From Streptomyces umbrinus (lineage in GTDB: Bacteria; Actinomycetota; Actinomycetes; Streptomycetales; Streptomycetaceae): a stretch of 64,000 nucleotides of DNA. Under the pieces are notes generated by a model that ran no database searches, was not told the DNA's origin, and saw only the letters and a list, made by a program, of their open reading frames with translations. Where the stretch lies: contig NZ_JAUSZI010000002.1 of the NCBI RefSeq assembly GCF_030817415.1, positions 1,426,001 through 1,490,000 on the forward strand. The letters are read 5' to 3'. Below, one piece after another: positions 11,583 to 21,051 of this stretch. The position numbers and the translations under genes were made by a program. Within the stretch, counting starts at the first letter, position 1, and each line of letters starts with the position of its first letter.

Positions 11583-12678
11583 GATCCTCCCGGCGCTCGG
11601 CCGGTGGTACGCGGAGGGCTCGCCCTTCGGTCTCGCCACGGTCGTCGCCGTCAGCCGGAGCGCGCCACGGGATCCGGGCGCCTCCATGGCCGTCGGTCCC
11701 GGTGACGAGGTCGTGGGCAGTGTGTCCGGCGGCTGTGTCGAGGGCGCGGTGTTCGAGCTGGCCCAGGACGTGGTGGAGTCCGGCGAGGCACGGCTCGAAA
11801 CCTTCGGGTACAGCGACGAGGACGCGTTCGCCGTCGGTCTGACCTGCGGCGGGGAGATCACCCTCCTCGTACGGCCCGTCACGGCCGGCCTCGATCCGTC
11901 CTTCGGGGCGGTCGCGGAGTCGGTGGCCGCGGGCCGCCCGGTGACCGTGGCGACGGTGATCGACGGCCCTGCCCGGCGCGGCGCGACCCTCGCCGTCTGG
12001 GAGGACGAGGTGTCGGGCACGCTCGGCACGACGGGCCTGGATGTGGCGGTGACCGCCGACGCGCGGGGCGAACTGGCCCTGGGCGCCACGGGGCAGCGGC
12101 ACTACGGCCCGCGCGGCGAGCGGCGCGAGGACGCCGTGACGGTCTTCCTGCACTCCTTCGCTCCCCCGCCGCGGATGCTGGTCTTCGGGGCGATCGACTA
12201 CGCGGCCGCCGTGGCCCGGATCGGCGCCTTCCTCGGTTACCGGGTGACCGTGTGCGACGCGCGGCCCGTCTTCGCCACCCCGAAACGCTTCCCGGCTGGC
12301 GTGGAGGTCGTCGTCGAGTGGCCGCACCGCTATCTGCACTCCACCCCGACCGACGAACGCACGGTGATCTGCGTCCTCACCCACGACCCCAAGTTCGACG
12401 TGCCGCTCCTGGAGGAGGCGCTGCGCAGGCCGGCCGCGTACATCGGGGCCATGGGCAGCCGGCGTACGCACGACGACCGGATGAAACGGCTGCGGGACGG
12501 CGGTCTCGGCGAGGCCGAACTGGCCCGGCTGCGCTCGCCGGTCGGCCTCGACCTCGGAGCGCGTACGCCCGAGGAGGTGGCCGTGTCCGTCGCCGCCGAG
12601 ATCGTCGCCCTGCGCTGGGGCGGCAGCGGCGCCCCGCTGACGGCGACGGCCGGGGAGATCCACCCTCGGGAACAGTGA
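11575..12678 (+). CDS. XdhC/CoxI-family molybdenum cofactor maturation protein
   Basis: A 367-residue protein with the two-part XdhC layout. The N-terminal half contains 'SGGCVEGAVFELAQ' and 'LTCGGEITLLVRPV', with the conserved Cys residues. The C-terminal Rossmann-like half contains 'MLVFGAIDYAAAVARIGAFLGYRVTVCDARPVFATPKRFP' and 'YIGAMGSRRTHDDRMKRL'. XdhC proteins bind Mo cofactor, promote its sulfuration and insert it into xanthine dehydrogenase-type enzymes. AGAGGAG sits 6 nt before the ATG. It is the last gene of the cox operon. Confidence 0.9.
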   Translation: MREILPALGRWYAEGSPFGLATVVAVSRSAPRDPGASMAVGPGDEVVGSVSGGCVEGAVFELAQDVVESGEARLETFGYSDEDAFAVGLTCGGEITLLVRPVTAGLDPSFGAVAESVAAGRPVTVATVIDGPARRGATLAVWEDEVSGTLGTTGLDVAVTADARGELALGATGQRHYGPRGERREDAVTVFLHSFAPPPRMLVFGAIDYAAAVARIGAFLGYRVTVCDARPVFATPKRFPAGVEVVVEWPHRYLHSTPTDERTVICVLTHDPKFDVPLLEEALRRPAAYIGAMGSRRTHDDRMKRLRDGGLGEAELARLRSPVGLDLGARTPEEVAVSVAAEIVALRWGGSGAPLTATAGEIHPREQ

Positions 12679-12756
12679 CAGGCCCGCGCCCTGCTCTGCG
12701 GACGGCCGGATGCGGTTTGCTCCGTGACGGACGCTGCTCACGTGGCGGACCGCGGG

Positions 12757-13506
12757 TCAGATCTGGTTCTCGCCGCCGTCGACGTACAGGTTGGCTCCGA
12801 GGATGAACCTGCTCTGTTCGGAAGCGAGGAAGGCCACCACGTCGGCGACGTCCTCCGGGGTCCCGATCCGGCCCAGTGGGACACCCGCGGCGAACTGTGA
12901 CTTGGTGAGGGGCGTGTCTCCCGCGGCCACGGCGTCGAGTCCGGGAGTGTCGATGGTGCCCGGGGAGATCGCGTTGACCCGGATGCCGTGGCCCTTGAGC
13001 TCGTTGGCCCAGGTCCGGGCGAAGGACCGTATCGCCGCCTTGGAGGCCGCGTACGCGCCGAACGCCGCGACACCGTCATCGGCGCGCACCGAGGAGTTCA
13101 GGATCACCGACGCGCCGTCGTTGAGCAGCGGCAGTGCCTTCTGCACTGTGAACAACGTGCCCCGGACGTTGACGCCGAAGGTCTCCTCGAAGTGCTCCTC
13201 GGTGACCTGCTCCAGCGTCGCGAACGACCCGGTGCCGGCGTTGGCGAACAGCACGTCCAGTCCCCGGCCCCGGGCGCGGACCATGTCATAGAGCCGGTCC
13301 AGGTCGGCGAGGTTCGAGATGTCGCCCACCACCGCGGTGGCCCCTGCCGAGCCGATCGTCCCGACGGCCGTGTCGAGTACGGCCTTGCGCCGGCCGGTGA
13401 TGAACACGTGCGCGCCCTCGGCCGCCAGCCGAACGGCGGTGGCCAGGCCGATCCCGGTGCCGCCGCCGGTGACGACGGCGGTCTTGCCTTCTAGCTGCTG
13501 CCCCAT
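12757..13506 (-). CDS. SDR-family NAD(P)-dependent oxidoreductase
   Basis: A 249-residue classical short-chain dehydrogenase. The cofactor motif is 'TGGGTGIG' at the N-terminus, 'NAGTG' follows, and the catalytic Ser and Tyr-x3-Lys are in 'ILNSSVRADDGVAAFGAYAASKAA'. 'SPGTIDTPG' is also typical. An Arg after the first beta-strand ('TGRRK') suggests NADP preference. ATG at 13504-13506 is chosen over one five codons upstream because GGAGG lies 8 nt before it. It is divergent from a TetR-family gene with a shared operator-rich spacer, so local repression is likely. The substrate is unknown. Confidence 0.88.
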   Translation of the reverse strand: MGQQLEGKTAVVTGGGTGIGLATAVRLAAEGAHVFITGRRKAVLDTAVGTIGSAGATAVVGDISNLADLDRLYDMVRARGRGLDVLFANAGTGSFATLEQVTEEHFEETFGVNVRGTLFTVQKALPLLNDGASVILNSSVRADDGVAAFGAYAASKAAIRSFARTWANELKGHGIRVNAISPGTIDTPGLDAVAAGDTPLTKSQFAAGVPLGRIGTPEDVADVVAFLASEQSRFILGANLYVDGGENQI

Positions 13507-13528
13507 GCCGGTAACCTCCATGAATTTC

Positions 13529-13581
13529 AGTACCGATCAGTACCGAACGGGACCGTAGCACATCTGCACCGACCGGTACGG
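13529..13581. promoter_or_regulatory. Candidate TetR operator sites between divergent SDR and TetR genes
   Basis: Within the 94-bp spacer, AGTACCGA occurs twice as a 10-bp-spaced direct repeat (13530-13547). A related site in inverted sense, ACCGACCGGTACGG, lies at 13568-13581. All share the hexamer GTACCG or its complement. This suits binding by the divergently encoded TetR-family repressor. The assignment is inferred from position and repetition. Confidence 0.55.
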
Positions 13582-13600
13582 AAGAGGTATGGTTGGGCGC

Positions 13601-14209
13601 ATGGCGACACGACAGAAGGCACCGATGGGCCGACCGAGAGGTTTCGACGCCGAAGAGGCCCTCGAAAAGGCCATACGGGTCTTCTGGGAACAGGGCTACG
13701 AGGGCGCCAGCCTCACCGACCTGACCAACGCCATGGGCATCACCCGCACCAGCATGTACGCGGCCTTCGGCAACAAGGAGGACCTGTTCCGCAAGGCCCT
13801 GGAGCGCTATACCGAAGGCCCCGCCTCGTACGGGGCCCGGGCGTTGCAGGAACCGACCGCCCGCCAGGTCGCCATCGTCTTCCTCAACGGCTCCGTCCGG
13901 GCCACCACCCGCCCCGGCTGCCCCACCGGATGCCTCGGCGTCCAGGGATCCCTCGCCGCCGGCGACACGGGAAGCAACGCCCGGGACGCCCTCATCACCT
14001 GGCGCAACGAGCACACCTCCCTCCTCCGCGACCGGTTCCGGCGAGCCGTCGACGAAGGTGACCTGCCTCCCGACACCGATCCCGAACTACTGGCCCACTA
14101 CCTCATGACCGTGGCGAACGGCATCGCCGTCCAGGCCGTCGGCGGCACCACCCGCGAACGCCTCCAGCGGGTGGCCGACATGGCCCTGCGGAGCTGGCCG
14201 GCTGCCTGA
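13601..14209 (+). CDS. TetR/AcrR-family transcriptional regulator
   Basis: A 202-residue regulator. The N-terminal helix-turn-helix is 'ALEKAIRVFWEQGYEGASLTDLTNAMGITRTSMYAAFGNKEDLF', a strong TetR signature. The ligand domain contains 'CPTGCLGVQGSLAAGD', seen in TetR regulators paired with oxidoreductases. It probably represses itself and the divergent SDR gene. ATG at 13601 is favoured; another ATG four codons upstream is possible. The inducing ligand is unknown. Confidence 0.88.
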   Translation: MATRQKAPMGRPRGFDAEEALEKAIRVFWEQGYEGASLTDLTNAMGITRTSMYAAFGNKEDLFRKALERYTEGPASYGARALQEPTARQVAIVFLNGSVRATTRPGCPTGCLGVQGSLAAGDTGSNARDALITWRNEHTSLLRDRFRRAVDEGDLPPDTDPELLAHYLMTVANGIAVQAVGGTTRERLQRVADMALRSWPAA

Positions 14210-14242
14210 CGACCGAGGGCGTCGGCCTCACGCGTCGTCGTG

Positions 14243-15181
14243 TCAGGTCTCGTCGTGGAAGTCGGCGATGATCGCTTCGAGGTGGCGCAGGGCCGTGGTC
14301 ACGCGGGCCGGGTCCTCCTGGAAGAAGGGGTCGTCGAGTACGGGCAGTGATCCGGCGAGCGCCCAGCCGCGTCCGCGTGCCCAGGTGGCGTCGTCGTCGC
14401 CGAGTGCCTCGCGGAAGGTGCCGCGTGCCGCGTCGGGGAGGAACTTCCACGCGGGCAGCACGTCGACGGCGGGGTCGCCGACGCCCAGCGTGCCGAAGTC
14501 GATGACCGCGCTGAGGTGGCCGTCGACGGACAGCAGGTTGCCGGTCGCGAGGTCGCCGTGGAACCAGACCGGCGGTCCGTCCCAGGCGGGTGCCGCGAGC
14601 GCCGCGTCCCACACGGCCGTCACCGCGTCGGTGTCGACCACGCCCTTCAGTTTGGCGATCTTCGGCCGGACCACCGCGTCGGCGGCCAGCGAGTCGCGTT
14701 CGTCGCCCATGGGTACCCCGCGGAACGCGTTGCTCCACTGCGGTCCTGGACCGTCGGTGGCATCGATCTTCCGCAACGCCCTGATGAACTCGGCGAGTTG
14801 TCCGGCCGCCCGCACCGGATCGGCGAGCCCCTCGGTGGTCGCCGTCTCGCCCTCCAGCCACCGGTAGACCGACCAGGGGAAGGGGTAGCCCTCCCCCGGT
14901 ACGCCCGCCGCGAGCGGTTCGGACACCGTCAGCGGCAGATACGGGGCGAGCAGCGGCAGCCAGCGGTGCTCGCGCTCGACCTGCCCGACCCAGCGCGGGT
15001 AGCGGGGCAGCCGTACGGACAGGACGTTGCCCAGCCGGAACGTCGCGTTGTCCATCCCGGACCGGGGCACCGGCGAGATCGGGAGTTCGGCCCACCGGGG
15101 GAACTGGACGGCGAGCAGACGGCGGACGAGATCGGCGTCGATGGTCACGTCGTCGTGGGCATGCGGGTCACCGGATGACAA
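14243..15181 (-). CDS. Aminoglycoside phosphotransferase-family kinase
   Basis: A 312-residue APH-fold small-molecule kinase. The catalytic loop is 'VWFHGDLATGNLL' (Brenner motif H-G-D-x4-N) and the metal-binding segment 'AVIDFGTLGVGDPAVD'. The nucleotide-binding lobe contains 'SVRLPRYP' and 'PFPWSVYRWLEGE'. Start is a TTG with CAGGAG 7-8 nt upstream, unusual but well supported. Members phosphorylate aminoglycosides, macrolides or metabolites such as sugars and choline; this subgroup's substrate is not known. It is convergent with the TetR gene, with a 33-bp gap. Confidence 0.85.
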   Translation of the reverse strand: MSSGDPHAHDDVTIDADLVRRLLAVQFPRWAELPISPVPRSGMDNATFRLGNVLSVRLPRYPRWVGQVEREHRWLPLLAPYLPLTVSEPLAAGVPGEGYPFPWSVYRWLEGETATTEGLADPVRAAGQLAEFIRALRKIDATDGPGPQWSNAFRGVPMGDERDSLAADAVVRPKIAKLKGVVDTDAVTAVWDAALAAPAWDGPPVWFHGDLATGNLLSVDGHLSAVIDFGTLGVGDPAVDVLPAWKFLPDAARGTFREALGDDDATWARGRGWALAGSLPVLDDPFFQEDPARVTTALRHLEAIIADFHDET

Positions 15182-15268
15182 GGGTCAACTCCTGTGTGCG
15201 GACCGGGAAGCGGCCGACCCATCCCATCCGCCGGAACATTCATCGTCCACTGGTTTTCTGCCGGCCCG

Positions 15269-15784
15269 TCAGCCGTCCCCCGTTGTGCGGGGCGGCAGCG
15301 GGTGGAGTCGTACCTCGGTGAGCTCGCCGTCCTTCACCGCCGCCGTCATGTACGTGCAGTGCGGCTGGCGTCGGCGGTCGGTGGGCGAGCCCGGGTTGAG
15401 GAGCCGCAGGCCGGTCGGGGCCGTGGTGTCCCAGGGGATGTGGCTGTGGCCGAAGACCAGGACGTCGAGGTCCGGGAAGCGGGCGGCGCAGCGCGTCTCG
15501 CGGCCTTGAGCGGCTCCGGTCTCGTGGACGACTCCGACGCGCAGGCCGTCGAGGTCGGCCCGGGCGATCTCGGGGAGGCGGGCCCTGAGTTCGGGGCCGT
15601 CGTTGTTGCCGTACACGCCGATGAACCGGTTCGAGCGGCTCTCCAGGAGGTCGAGGGTGGCGGTGTCCACCCAGTCGCCCGCGTGGATCACGACGTCGGC
15701 GCGCGGGAGTTCGGCGAGGAGCGGTGCCGGGAGCTGCTTGGCGCGCTTGGGGAGGTGGGTGTCGGACATCAGGAGGAGGCGCAC
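15269..15784 (-). CDS. Metallophosphoesterase, YfcE/MJ0936 type
   Basis: A compact 171-residue calcineurin-like phosphoesterase. All metal-binding blocks are present: 'MSDTHLP' (D, H), 'HAGDWV' (GD), 'YGNNDGP' (GNxD/N) and 'FGHSHIPW' (GHxH). YfcE-type enzymes hydrolyse phosphodiesters such as 2',3'-cyclic nucleotides or model substrates; the physiological target is generally unknown. Start is GTG at 15782-15784. It lies 27 bp downstream of the SpoIIE-type phosphatase gene in the same direction and may be cotranscribed. Confidence 0.88.
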   Translation of the reverse strand: MRLLLMSDTHLPKRAKQLPAPLLAELPRADVVIHAGDWVDTATLDLLESRSNRFIGVYGNNDGPELRARLPEIARADLDGLRVGVVHETGAAQGRETRCAARFPDLDVLVFGHSHIPWDTTAPTGLRLLNPGSPTDRRRQPHCTYMTAAVKDGELTEVRLHPLPPRTTGDG

Positions 15785-15807
15785 GCGATCAGCCTAGGGC
15801 GGGCGGT

Positions 15808-15850
15808 TCCGTCACGGCGGTTCGGTCACGGGCGGTTCGGTCACGGCGAT
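15808..15850. repeat. Short tandem repeat at the 3' end of the SpoIIE/HATPase gene
   Basis: Three near-identical 14-15 bp copies of GGCGGTTCGGTCAC cover the last codons and the stop of the gene. Two copies encode VTEPP twice, and the third shifts phase so that the stop TGA is formed inside it. Slippage here would change the protein tail length. Confidence 0.7.
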
Positions 15851-18283
15851 CTCGGCCCACACCTGCTTGCCGCCGCTGACCGGGACCGTTCCCCAGGTCG
15901 CGGAGAGTGCCTCGACGAGGAGGATGCCGCGGCCGCCGGTGGCCTCCCAGCCGATGCTGGTGGGCTTGATGGGCGTACGCGGCGAGGCGTCGGCGACGGC
16001 GATGCGCAGGCGGTCGTTGATGAGGGTGAGGTCGAAGCGGACCTGGCCGTCGGTGTGCACGAGGGCGTTGGTGACGAGTTCGGAGACGATCAGGAGGATG
16101 GCGTCGTACTCCTCCGTCATGCCCCAGGCGCGCAGGGTGCGCCGGGTGAAGCGGCGGGCGTGGCGGACGGCCTCGGGTACGCGCCACACGGTCCAGCTCT
16201 CGCGCAGCGGCCGCAGGTCGAGTCCGTCGTAGCGCATGAGGAGCAGGGCCACGTCGTCGCTGCGGTTGGCACCCGCGAGCAGGGCGTCGGCGACGAGTCC
16301 GAGGTGGGCGGGGTCGGCGGCGGACAGCTCGTCGCACAGCCTGTTCAGGCCGTCCTCCATTTCGAGCTCGGAGGACTCGACGAGGCCGTCCGTGGTGAGG
16401 GCCACGATGGTGCCGGGCCGGAGCGGCAGCGGGCTCATCGGGAAGTCGGCCTGGGTGATGACGCCGAGCGGCGGTCCGCCCTCCGTGACGACGATCTCGG
16501 TGGTGCCGTCCGGGTGACGCAGGACGGGCGGCAGATGTCCGGCGCGTACACACCAGGCCGTGCCCTCCGCCATGTCGACGTCGACGTAGCAGCAGGTGGC
16601 GAAGAGGTCGGTCTCCATGTCCATGAGCAGGCGGTTGGCGTGCGAGACGACCACGTCCGGCGGGTGACCCTCCACGGCGTACGCGCGTAGCGCGGTGCGC
16701 ATCTGGCCCATGAGGGTGGCGGCCTGGGCGTTGTGCCCCTGGACGTCACCGATGACGAGGGCGACATGGCTGTCGGGCAGCGGGATCACGTCGTACCAGT
16801 CGCCGCCGACCTCCAGGCCCGCCGTGGTGGGCAGATAGCGGGCCACGGCCTCCGCGCCCGGCAGGGGAGGCAGTCTGCGCGGGAGGAGGGTGCGCTGGAG
16901 CATGCCGACGAGTTCGTGTTCGGCGTCGAAGGCGTGGGCACGCATGAGGGCCTGGCCCGCGAGGCCGGCGGAGGCGGTGAGCAGGGCACGCTCGTCGGGG
17001 CCGAAGTCGTGCGGGGTGTCCCAGCCGATGAGGCAGGCGCCGGCCATTCGGCCGCTGCCGGCCGGCAGCGGGAGGATGGCGAGGCCGCCGGGACCGACCT
17101 CGGCGAGCGTGGCCTCCAGTGGGGTTCCGGCCGGCCAGATGGCCGCGCGTCCGTCGCGCAGGGCTGCCGCCAGGGTCGGCATGGTGCGGACGGGCGCGTC
17201 GGGCCACTCCGAGCGCCACTCCGAGCGCCAGACCTCGGGCCAGGCCTCCGGTTCGGGCGGGTCCAGGACGGTGACGACGAGGCGGTCGCCCTCCAGCTCG
17301 GCCAGGGCGATCCGGTCGGCCTTCAGGGGCCGGCGCAGGGCGGTGACGACGGCCTGGCTGACGTCGTGGACGGTGCCCGCGGTGGCGAGGGCCGCGGCGA
17401 GGCGCTGGACGCGGGCGACCTCGTTGCCGCCGGAGCGCAGCTTGGAGGCGTCCGCGACGGTGCCCACCAGCCGGGACGGGCGCCCGTCGGCGGCCGGCAG
17501 CAGTCGCGCGCGCAGCCTGAGCCACCGCTGGTCGCCCGAGGGCTGGAGGATACGGAACTCCAGCTCGCGCTCGCCGATGGACATGTGGTCGGACTCCACC
17601 ACGGACATCAGCGAGGGCAGGTCCTCCGGCACGGTCATGCCCAGCAGGGTCTCGACCTTGCCGTCGAACTCGTCGGGGGCGAGCCCGAACAGCTCCAGCA
17701 TCTCGTCGTCGACCTCGACGCGCCCGGTGTCCATGGCCAGGCTGAACGAGCTGCTGGGCAGGTCCTCGGAGTCCGCGGACCGGGTGGAGGGCGGGAAGGA
17801 GACGGCCTCGGCGAGCAGTTCGAGGCAGCTGCGGTCCTCGGTGCCGAAGCCGCCCGGGTTCTCGTTCACGGCGACCAGACAGCCGCCGCCGCGCGGGTCC
17901 GGGGGCAGCGGCAGGGCGGCCAGCCAGAAGTCCCCCGCGGGCATCGGGCGGGCGCCGGGGCGCACGGCGAGTTCCTCGGGGCTGAGCCACAGGGGCCGGC
18001 CGATCCGGTAGGCGTCCGCCGCGGGCGAGCCGCCGGAGAGCGGGTAGCTGTCGCGCAGTCCGTACAGGGACCGGGGTACGCCCGCCGCCTCGATCAGACA
18101 CAGTTGGTCACCGCTGTCGCCCGGCGCGTACACGGTGGCGAGTGTCGCGCCACCGAACACGAGTGCCTGTTCGAGCACGCTCCGTAGCCGTTCGGGGGCC
18201 CCGAGGTCCGCGTGAAGCGTCTTGAGGGCAAGTTCGGTACGCAGCGTTCTCGTTCTGCGTTCCGCAGCGCCCTCACTGACCAC
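15812..18283 (-). CDS. Multidomain sensor: GAF-PAS-GAF-SpoIIE PP2C phosphatase-HATPase
   Basis: An 823-residue cytoplasmic regulator. Order: GAF (about 30-170), PAS (about 185-290, 'DTGRVEVDDEMLELFGLAPDEF'), second GAF (about 300-450), SpoIIE-type PP2C phosphatase (about 460-675, 'LEVGGDWYDVIPLPDSHVALVIGDVQGHN' and 'SDDVALLLMR'), then an RsbW-like ATPase (about 690-815, 'LLIVSELVTNALVHT', 'GGRGILLVEAL'). Such proteins dephosphorylate STAS anti-anti-sigma factors while their kinase domain acts on the same pathway. A TTA-containing STAS gene occurs at 50855 in this window but need not be its partner. The extreme C-terminus ends in a duplicated VTEPP caused by a short DNA repeat. Confidence 0.9.
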   Translation of the reverse strand: MVSEGAAERRTRTLRTELALKTLHADLGAPERLRSVLEQALVFGGATLATVYAPGDSGDQLCLIEAAGVPRSLYGLRDSYPLSGGSPAADAYRIGRPLWLSPEELAVRPGARPMPAGDFWLAALPLPPDPRGGGCLVAVNENPGGFGTEDRSCLELLAEAVSFPPSTRSADSEDLPSSSFSLAMDTGRVEVDDEMLELFGLAPDEFDGKVETLLGMTVPEDLPSLMSVVESDHMSIGERELEFRILQPSGDQRWLRLRARLLPAADGRPSRLVGTVADASKLRSGGNEVARVQRLAAALATAGTVHDVSQAVVTALRRPLKADRIALAELEGDRLVVTVLDPPEPEAWPEVWRSEWRSEWPDAPVRTMPTLAAALRDGRAAIWPAGTPLEATLAEVGPGGLAILPLPAGSGRMAGACLIGWDTPHDFGPDERALLTASAGLAGQALMRAHAFDAEHELVGMLQRTLLPRRLPPLPGAEAVARYLPTTAGLEVGGDWYDVIPLPDSHVALVIGDVQGHNAQAATLMGQMRTALRAYAVEGHPPDVVVSHANRLLMDMETDLFATCCYVDVDMAEGTAWCVRAGHLPPVLRHPDGTTEIVVTEGGPPLGVITQADFPMSPLPLRPGTIVALTTDGLVESSELEMEDGLNRLCDELSAADPAHLGLVADALLAGANRSDDVALLLMRYDGLDLRPLRESWTVWRVPEAVRHARRFTRRTLRAWGMTEEYDAILLIVSELVTNALVHTDGQVRFDLTLINDRLRIAVADASPRTPIKPTSIGWEATGGRGILLVEALSATWGTVPVSGGKQVWAEIAVTEPPVTEPP

Positions 18284-18291
18284 GTCCGCAA

Positions 18292-20157
18292 TTACAGCGC
18301 TTCCGGGACGGCGGCGCAGCCCCTGTGACCGTTCGGAGGCAGGTCATGGGTCGGGCGGCACCCCGAGGCGGGGCTCCGGGAGGCCCTGCCGGCCCGTATG
18401 TCTCCGTATGTCTGGAACTGCGATCGGGTCCAGAGGCACGGCGTGTCCAGGAGCACGGCGCGTCTAGGAGCACGGCGTGTCCAGGAGCACGGCGTGTGGA
18501 AGGCGACGTCCGGCATCAGCTTGTGCCAGCGGTCCCGGTCGACGGAGGGCCCCACCACCTCGCAGATGTGGCGCGTCGCCCGGCCGGCGTCCAGGTCCCA
18601 GAGGCGGATCGTGTCGTTTCCGCTCGACACGAGGGTGCTTCCGCTCGGGGAGAAGGCGGCCGTGATGGCGCCCAGCGTGTGGCCGGTGAGCGTGGCGGTG
18701 CGCCGCTTGGAGGCGATGTCCCGGAGCTGGACCGTCCCGTCGGAGTTCGCGACAGCCAGGGAGGTGCCCTTGGCGTCCACGGCGATCCCATAGACCGTTC
18801 CGTCCGAGATGTCGAGCGTCGCGCGCCTGGTGCGTGTGCGGACGTCCCACAGGTGGACCGTCCCGTCGTTGTTGCCCGTGATCAGGGTACGGCCGTCCGG
18901 GGCATGGACGACGTCGAACGTCATGCCGGCGCGGTTGTCGAGGACCGCCAGGGAGCGTCCGGACCGTGCGCCCCACAGGCGCAGGGTGCTGTCCTCGCCC
19001 ACCGAGGCGATCGTGCGGCCGTCGGGGCTGAAGTGGACGGCCTGCGCCTTCCGCTTCGGGCTGGTCGTGTCGAGGACCGCGACGGAACGACGCGATCCGG
19101 TGTCCCACACCCGCACCTTGCCGGAGGGGTCCGGCCGAGGCCAGCAGGCCGTCGTCGGGGCTGAAGGCCAGGCCCCAGGTCAGTTACCCGGCGTCGGGCA
19201 GCGAGGCGACGTGCCGCTGGGTCCTCAGGTCCCACAGGTCGACGGATCCGTCGTGGGTGTTGTAGGCCGCGATCCACCGGCCGTCGTGGCTGACCGCGAC
19301 ACGGTACTGCGCGGCGTCGGGGCGGAGCGTCAGGACGGAGGTGTCGGTGGACCAGAGGCGCACCGTGCGGTCGACGCCACCGGTGGCGATCCTCTTGCCG
19401 TCCTTGCTGAACGCGACGGTGAGCACGGCGTCGGCGTGGCCGGTGAACTCGGTGACGTACTGCCCGTCCTCGACGGTCCAGATCTCGGTGTCCCCGGTGT
19501 CGTTCCCCACGGCGACCAGCCGGCTGTCCGGGCTGAAGACGACCGAACGGACCTGAGCGGGGTTGGAGTCCACGTCGCTCCGCAGCCGTCGCCGGACGAC
19601 GTCCCAGAGTTTCACCTTGCCGTCCGTCCCTCCGGAGACGACGGACGCTCCGGAGGGAGCGAAGGCCACGGTGGTCACGCTGTTGGTGTGTCCTTCGAGC
19701 ACCGCGAGTGCCTCTCGCTCCCGCGTGTCCCCCAGGCGTACGGTCCTGTCGTCCCCGCCGCTGGCCAGGGTGCGGCCGTCGGGGCCGAAGGCGAGGGCCA
19801 GGACGCCGCCGTCCTCGACGCCTTTCCCGTGGCCCGTCAGCCGTGCGAGCCGCTTGTCGGTGTCCGGCGCCCAGAGGGCGATGGTGGCGTCCCTGCCCCC
19901 GACGGCCCGCAGCTTGCCGTCCGGCGAGAACGCCACCGCCGTGAGCGCTCCCTGATTCCCGCTCAGGACGGACCCACGACGATGTGGGGAGGTGTTCCAC
20001 AGGCGCACCGTCCCGTCCGCGCCACCCGCCGCCAGGTACCACCCGTCCGGCGAGAAGGCCACGGACGGGACAGCCTTCCGGTGCCCCGTCAGGACGGCGA
20101 CACGTCGGCGCGTGGAGAGGTCCCACAGCCGTACGGTCCGCGGCGCGGCCAGTTCTC
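18292..20157 (-). pseudogene. Broken WD40 beta-propeller region of a caspase-nSTAND-WD40 protein
   Basis: Thirteen or so WD40 repeats are readable ('TVRLWDLS', 'TVRLWNTS', 'KVKLWDVV', 'TVRLWSTD', 'SVDLWDLR', 'KVRVWDTG', 'TLRLWGAR', 'TVHLWDVR', 'TIRLWDLD'), enough for two seven-bladed propellers. The frame is broken twice. An in-frame TAA at 19184-19186 splits 'SLPDAG' from 'LTWGLAFSPDDG'. About 50 bp on, a CCCC run needs one base removed to join 'LLASAGP' to 'SGKVRVWDTG'. The expected stop after 'VAFHTPC' is lost in a 17-bp tandem repeat, so the frame reads through to 18292. No protein this size can be made intact. Confidence 0.85.
18428..18495. repeat. Four tandem 17-bp repeats at the 3' end of the WD40 pseudogene
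   Basis: Units start at 18428, 18445, 18462 and 18479, with consensus GTCCAGGAGCACGGCGT and one to three differences in some copies. Read on the minus strand they follow the expected last codons (Thr-Pro-Cys) and replace the stop codon. Units are contiguous without spacers. They look like local slippage in decaying sequence. Confidence 0.85.
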
Positions 20158-20367
20158 CTGAGAGCTGCCGGTCACCGCGGACAGAGCCGTGGCGAGGGAC
20201 CGCAGGGGGGTGGCGGAGGGGGTCAGCAGCACGTGCGGCCAGGTGCGGGACCCCGGGACGGGCACCGCGCCCGACGCCAGGGCCGGCAGCAGACCCGCGC
20301 GCAGCAGTGACGACTTGCCCGACCCGGACGGACCGAGCACGAACAACGGCCCGGTCTTCGCCGTCAA
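20089..20367 (-). pseudogene. nSTAND NTPase fragment (P-loop only)
   Basis: This fragment carries 'FVLGPSGSGKSSLLRAGLLPALASG', the Walker A region of bacterial nSTAND NTPases, followed by 'WPHVLLTPSATPLRSLATALSAVTG'. After 'GSSQ' the sequence leaves the family and joins, in another frame, the first WD40 repeat. Walker B, sensor and winged-helix parts, normally several hundred residues, are gone. Upstream it abuts the caspase fragment with a frame change at 20364-20367, and the usual linker is missing. Internal deletions on both sides are inferred. Confidence 0.8.
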
Positions 20368-21051
20368 CGCAGGGTCAGGTAGGCGGGGGCATCGGGCTCG
20401 CCTTCGCGGAGCAGGGCGATGAGTTCGCCGCTGAAGGCTGTGTGGGGCTGTCCGGGCGGCGCAAGCGCGCGCTCCTCCCCGCCCGTCGACGTCAGTACGT
20501 AGGCGCCGTGCACCCTCGCCGGCTGGGCGGCCTCACCGTCCGTCCCCCCGCCGGCCGTGTCCTCGCCCGCCGCGGGGCCCAGTGTGCCGATCGCCCGGCC
20601 CGAGTAGCAGCAGTCGAGCACCACCACGATGGACCGGGCGGGGCTGGAAAGCAGGCAGTCCCGCACCCCCGCGTAGGCCAGGGCCGTGTGGGACAGGCGG
20701 TTGGTGCGCCGGTCGGTGTACCGCGTGGCCAGATGGAGGCCGCCGCCGGGACTGACGAGTCCGTGGCCCACGTAGTAGACGAACAGGACGTCCGCGGCCT
20801 GTTCGGCCTGGTCCGCGAGAGTGAGTCCCAGTTCCATGGGGTCGGCCGGATCGCGGACGACGACGAGGTTCTGCTCGTCCAGCCCGCACCGCTCCACGAG
20901 CAGTTGTCCCAGATCCGTGAGCGTGCCGGCGACGGCCGGCACCGAGGGCAGTCCGGCCCCGTCGGGATGGGAACCCGTGCCGATGAGCAGCGCGCGGCTC
21001 CCGGAGGAGGCCAGCGCGGGCAGGAGCAGCCGTCCGGGGCGCTCGGAGAGG
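20364..21051 (-). pseudogene. Caspase-like peptidase domain of an EACC1-associated conflict protein (truncated)
   Basis: Clan CD caspase-like sequence: 'SRALLIGTGSHPDGAGLPSVPAVAGTLTDLGQLL', catalytic His in 'VLFVYYVGHGLVS' and catalytic Cys in 'SIVVVLDCCYSGRA'. The C-terminal subdomain stops after 'PDAPAYLTLR'. No ATG, GTG or TTG starts this frame before 20942, inside the domain. A GTG overlapping the EACC1 stop (GTGA at 21052-21055) is one base out of frame, so a small indel probably destroyed the start. With the downstream pieces this was likely one caspase-nSTAND-WD40 protein, a type assigned to biological conflict or programmed cell death systems. Confidence 0.82.

Noticed and set aside
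18428..18495. CRISPR or attachment-site interpretation of the 17-bp repeats
   Set aside because: Four direct contiguous copies without spacers, integrase or tRNA; simple tandem duplication.
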